Assembly: GCA_030754715.1 (NCBI GenBank)
Contig: JASLZV010000125.1
Coordinates: forward strand, 1-6,042
DNA length: 6,042 nt
Reading direction: 5' to 3'
From: Phycisphaerae bacterium
GTDB taxonomy: Bacteria; Planctomycetota; Phycisphaerae; SM23-33
Part shown: positions 4,621-6,042 of the stretch, one piece after another
Layout: each line of letters starts with the position of its first letter
How positions within the stretch are numbered: position 1 is the first letter of the stretch
Program-made: the position numbers and the translations under genes
Notes under the pieces: generated by a model
The model's database searches: none
The model's input: only the letters and a program-made list of their open reading frames with translations
Told to the model about the DNA's origin: nothing

Positions 4621-6015
4621 ATGGCGGCGAAGGCGGCAACAAAGACGGCCCAAGACAGTACAGTCAAATGGGGCCATGTGGATTTGGACAAGGTCCCGTG
4701 CATCAAAACAACCCCTCCCGGTCCCAGATCGCAGGAACTCCACGCGCGCTGCACCAAGTATTTCAAAGGTCTCAGCACTCAGGTGAAGTTATTCCCGGTG
4801 GTTTTGGAATCGGGCCAAGGCTGCACGGTGACCGATGCCGACGGAAACAAGTACATCGACTTTTCCTCCGGCATTTACGTCACGACGCTGGGGCACTGCC
4901 ACCCCAAAGTCACCGAGGCGGTTCGGAAATATGCCGGCATAATGATGAACTGTCACGACTTTACCAGCGAGATCAAGACTCGCCTCGTGGAGAAACTGGC
5001 CGAAATACTCCCCGGCGACCTCACCGGATTTCAGTTCTACGACTCCGGCACCACCGCGGTGGAGGCCGGCCAGCGCGTCCTTCGGGCGGCTACCGGAAAG
5101 CATGAATTTCTTTCCTGCTTCCACGACTTCCACGGCAAGACTTACGGCGCCGTATCGCTGGGGCACATTCGGTCGTTTGTGTACGGTCCGTGTCGCGCGC
5201 CCGGCATGCACATGCTGCCGCGGCCGAACACTTATCACCCGATGTTCACGCGCCGGGACGGATCGGTGGATACCGACAAGTACATCGAATTCTTTGATGA
5301 ATACATCGACAAGGCAACGGTTCACAACGTCGCCGGGTTTGTCCTGGAACCGATCCAGGGCTGGGGCGGGTCTGTCATGCCGCCGGAGGACTTCTTCCCG
5401 AAACTTCGCAAGTACTGTGACGATACGGGCATACTCCTGATGGCCGACGAGGTCCTGACCGGCTGGGGCCGCACCGGCAAGTGGCTGTGCATGGAACACT
5501 GGAACGTCGTGCCGGACATCGTGTCGATAGGCAAGGGGTTCGGCAACGGCTTCCCGGTCACTTGCGTAGCCGTGCGTGAGCCCTACAAGGAATCGTTTGA
5601 ATCTATCTCCGCTTCAAGCAGTTACGGCGGAAACCCGATGGCCTGCGCCGCGGCCCTGGCAAGCACCGAGGTGATCGAGCAAGAGAACCTTCTGGCCCGC
5701 GCGACGCACCTGGGCGAGTTGGCGATGAAGCAAATGGAGAAGATGAAGGCCGCCCATCCGATCGTGGGCGACGTTCGGGCCAGGGGCTGCCTGATGGGCA
5801 TCGAACTGGTTAAGGACAAGGGCACCAAAGAGCCGTTCGACGAAGCAGGCAAACTGGTTTATCAGAAGGCCTTTGCCAAGGGCCTCGCCTGGATCCCCGC
5901 CGGACACATCCTGCGCATGAGCCCGCCGATCGTCATGGAAGACCAGGTGCTGCTGAAAGGCCTGGACATCATCGATGAGTCCATAGGGGAAACGGAAAGA
6001 GAACTGGGCTGCTAA
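4621..6015 (+). CDS. Class III PLP-dependent aminotransferase, GabT-like
   Basis: Fold-type I PLP enzyme, 464 residues, related to the GABA, ornithine and lysine aminotransferases; cytosolic. Seen in order: DADGNKYIDFSSGI (72-85); GHCHPKV (91-97); DSGTTAVEAG (141-150), where most relatives have SGTEA; FHDFHGKTYG (167-176); LEPIQGWGG (242-250); ADEVLTGWGRTG (275-286), with Asp276 contacting the PLP ring nitrogen; SIGKGFGNGFP (302-312), with Lys305 as the PLP lysine; SSYGGNPMA (333-341); GDVRARGCLMGIEL (383-396); and ILRMSPP (430-436), with Arg432 as the substrate-carboxylate Arg. The first 50 or so residues extend beyond the GabT core. By memory of E. coli GabT, its Arg141 is Lys173 here and its Glu211 is Trp248, so GABA is unlikely to be the substrate. 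It lies 5 nt after the DeoR-type repressor, so the two are expressed together. The amino donor and acceptor are unknown; it may act on an amino compound derived from the sugar handled by the divergent genes. Confidence 0.93.
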   Translation: MAAKAATKTAQDSTVKWGHVDLDKVPCIKTTPPGPRSQELHARCTKYFKGLSTQVKLFPVVLESGQGCTVTDADGNKYIDFSSGIYVTTLGHCHPKVTEAVRKYAGIMMNCHDFTSEIKTRLVEKLAEILPGDLTGFQFYDSGTTAVEAGQRVLRAATGKHEFLSCFHDFHGKTYGAVSLGHIRSFVYGPCRAPGMHMLPRPNTYHPMFTRRDGSVDTDKYIEFFDEYIDKATVHNVAGFVLEPIQGWGGSVMPPEDFFPKLRKYCDDTGILLMADEVLTGWGRTGKWLCMEHWNVVPDIVSIGKGFGNGFPVTCVAVREPYKESFESISASSSYGGNPMACAAALASTEVIEQENLLARATHLGELAMKQMEKMKAAHPIVGDVRARGCLMGIELVKDKGTKEPFDEAGKLVYQKAFAKGLAWIPAGHILRMSPPIVMEDQVLLKGLDIIDESIGETERELGC

Positions 6016-6021
6016 AGGATC

Positions 6022-6042
6022 GGACCGTTGGCCGGCCGGTCC
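6022..6042 (+). terminator. Inverted repeat after the aminotransferase, cut by window end
   Basis: GGACCG (6022-6027) and CGGTCC (6037-6042) form a 6-bp stem with a 9-nt loop, 6 nt after the stop codon. It could be the start of an intrinsic terminator, but the window ends before any T run could be seen. Confidence 0.3.

Noticed and set aside
4789..5499. 236-codon open frame on the minus strand
   Set aside because: It lies antisense to the aminotransferase catalytic core and shows no family features.

Overview
The window is a moderately GC-rich bacterial stretch with five protein-coding genes in two divergent groups. No tRNA, rRNA, CRISPR array or mobile element was seen. The source is probably a non-model bacterium. 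The combination of a divergent AraA-like isomerase, an FGGY kinase, a DhnA-type aldolase and a DeoR regulator would suit a polysaccharide-degrading Planctomycetota-like organism, but that assignment is only a guess from gene style.

Left side, minus strand, read from 3325 down to 1: a class I (DhnA/LacD/LsrF-like) aldolase; a strong intrinsic terminator; a separate promoter candidate; an L-arabinose/L-fucose isomerase-family protein; and, 11 nt after it, an FGGY carbohydrate kinase whose 3' part lies beyond position 1. The kinase has no stop inside the window, so it is easily missed when ORFs are called on this stretch alone.

Middle, 3326-3766: a 441-base divergent intergenic region. It holds a sigma70-like promoter candidate for each side. 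A perfect 6-3-6 palindrome overlaps the aldolase -10, and a related half-site overlaps the regulator's -10. There are also three consecutive hairpins, a hairpin followed by six T, and a possible 24-codon reading frame with a strong ribosome binding site.

Right side, plus strand, 3767-6015: a DeoR-family repressor followed 5 nt later by a class III (GabT-like) PLP aminotransferase, which are almost certainly co-transcribed. The window ends in a small inverted repeat just after the aminotransferase stop.

Working model (inference): the isomerase turns an aldose into a ketose, the FGGY kinase phosphorylates it, and the aldolase splits the ketose phosphate into DHAP and an aldehyde. The DeoR protein would sense a sugar phosphate intermediate and control both directions. 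The aminotransferase would handle an amino group or a side product of the same substrate. The actual sugar cannot be read from the sequence. The isomerase keeps the AraA catalytic residues, but the aldolase is class I rather than the class II type used in the classical fucose and rhamnose pathways, and the aminotransferase lacks the Arg and Glu that mark GABA aminotransferase. This is therefore probably not a textbook arabinose, fucose or GABA locus.
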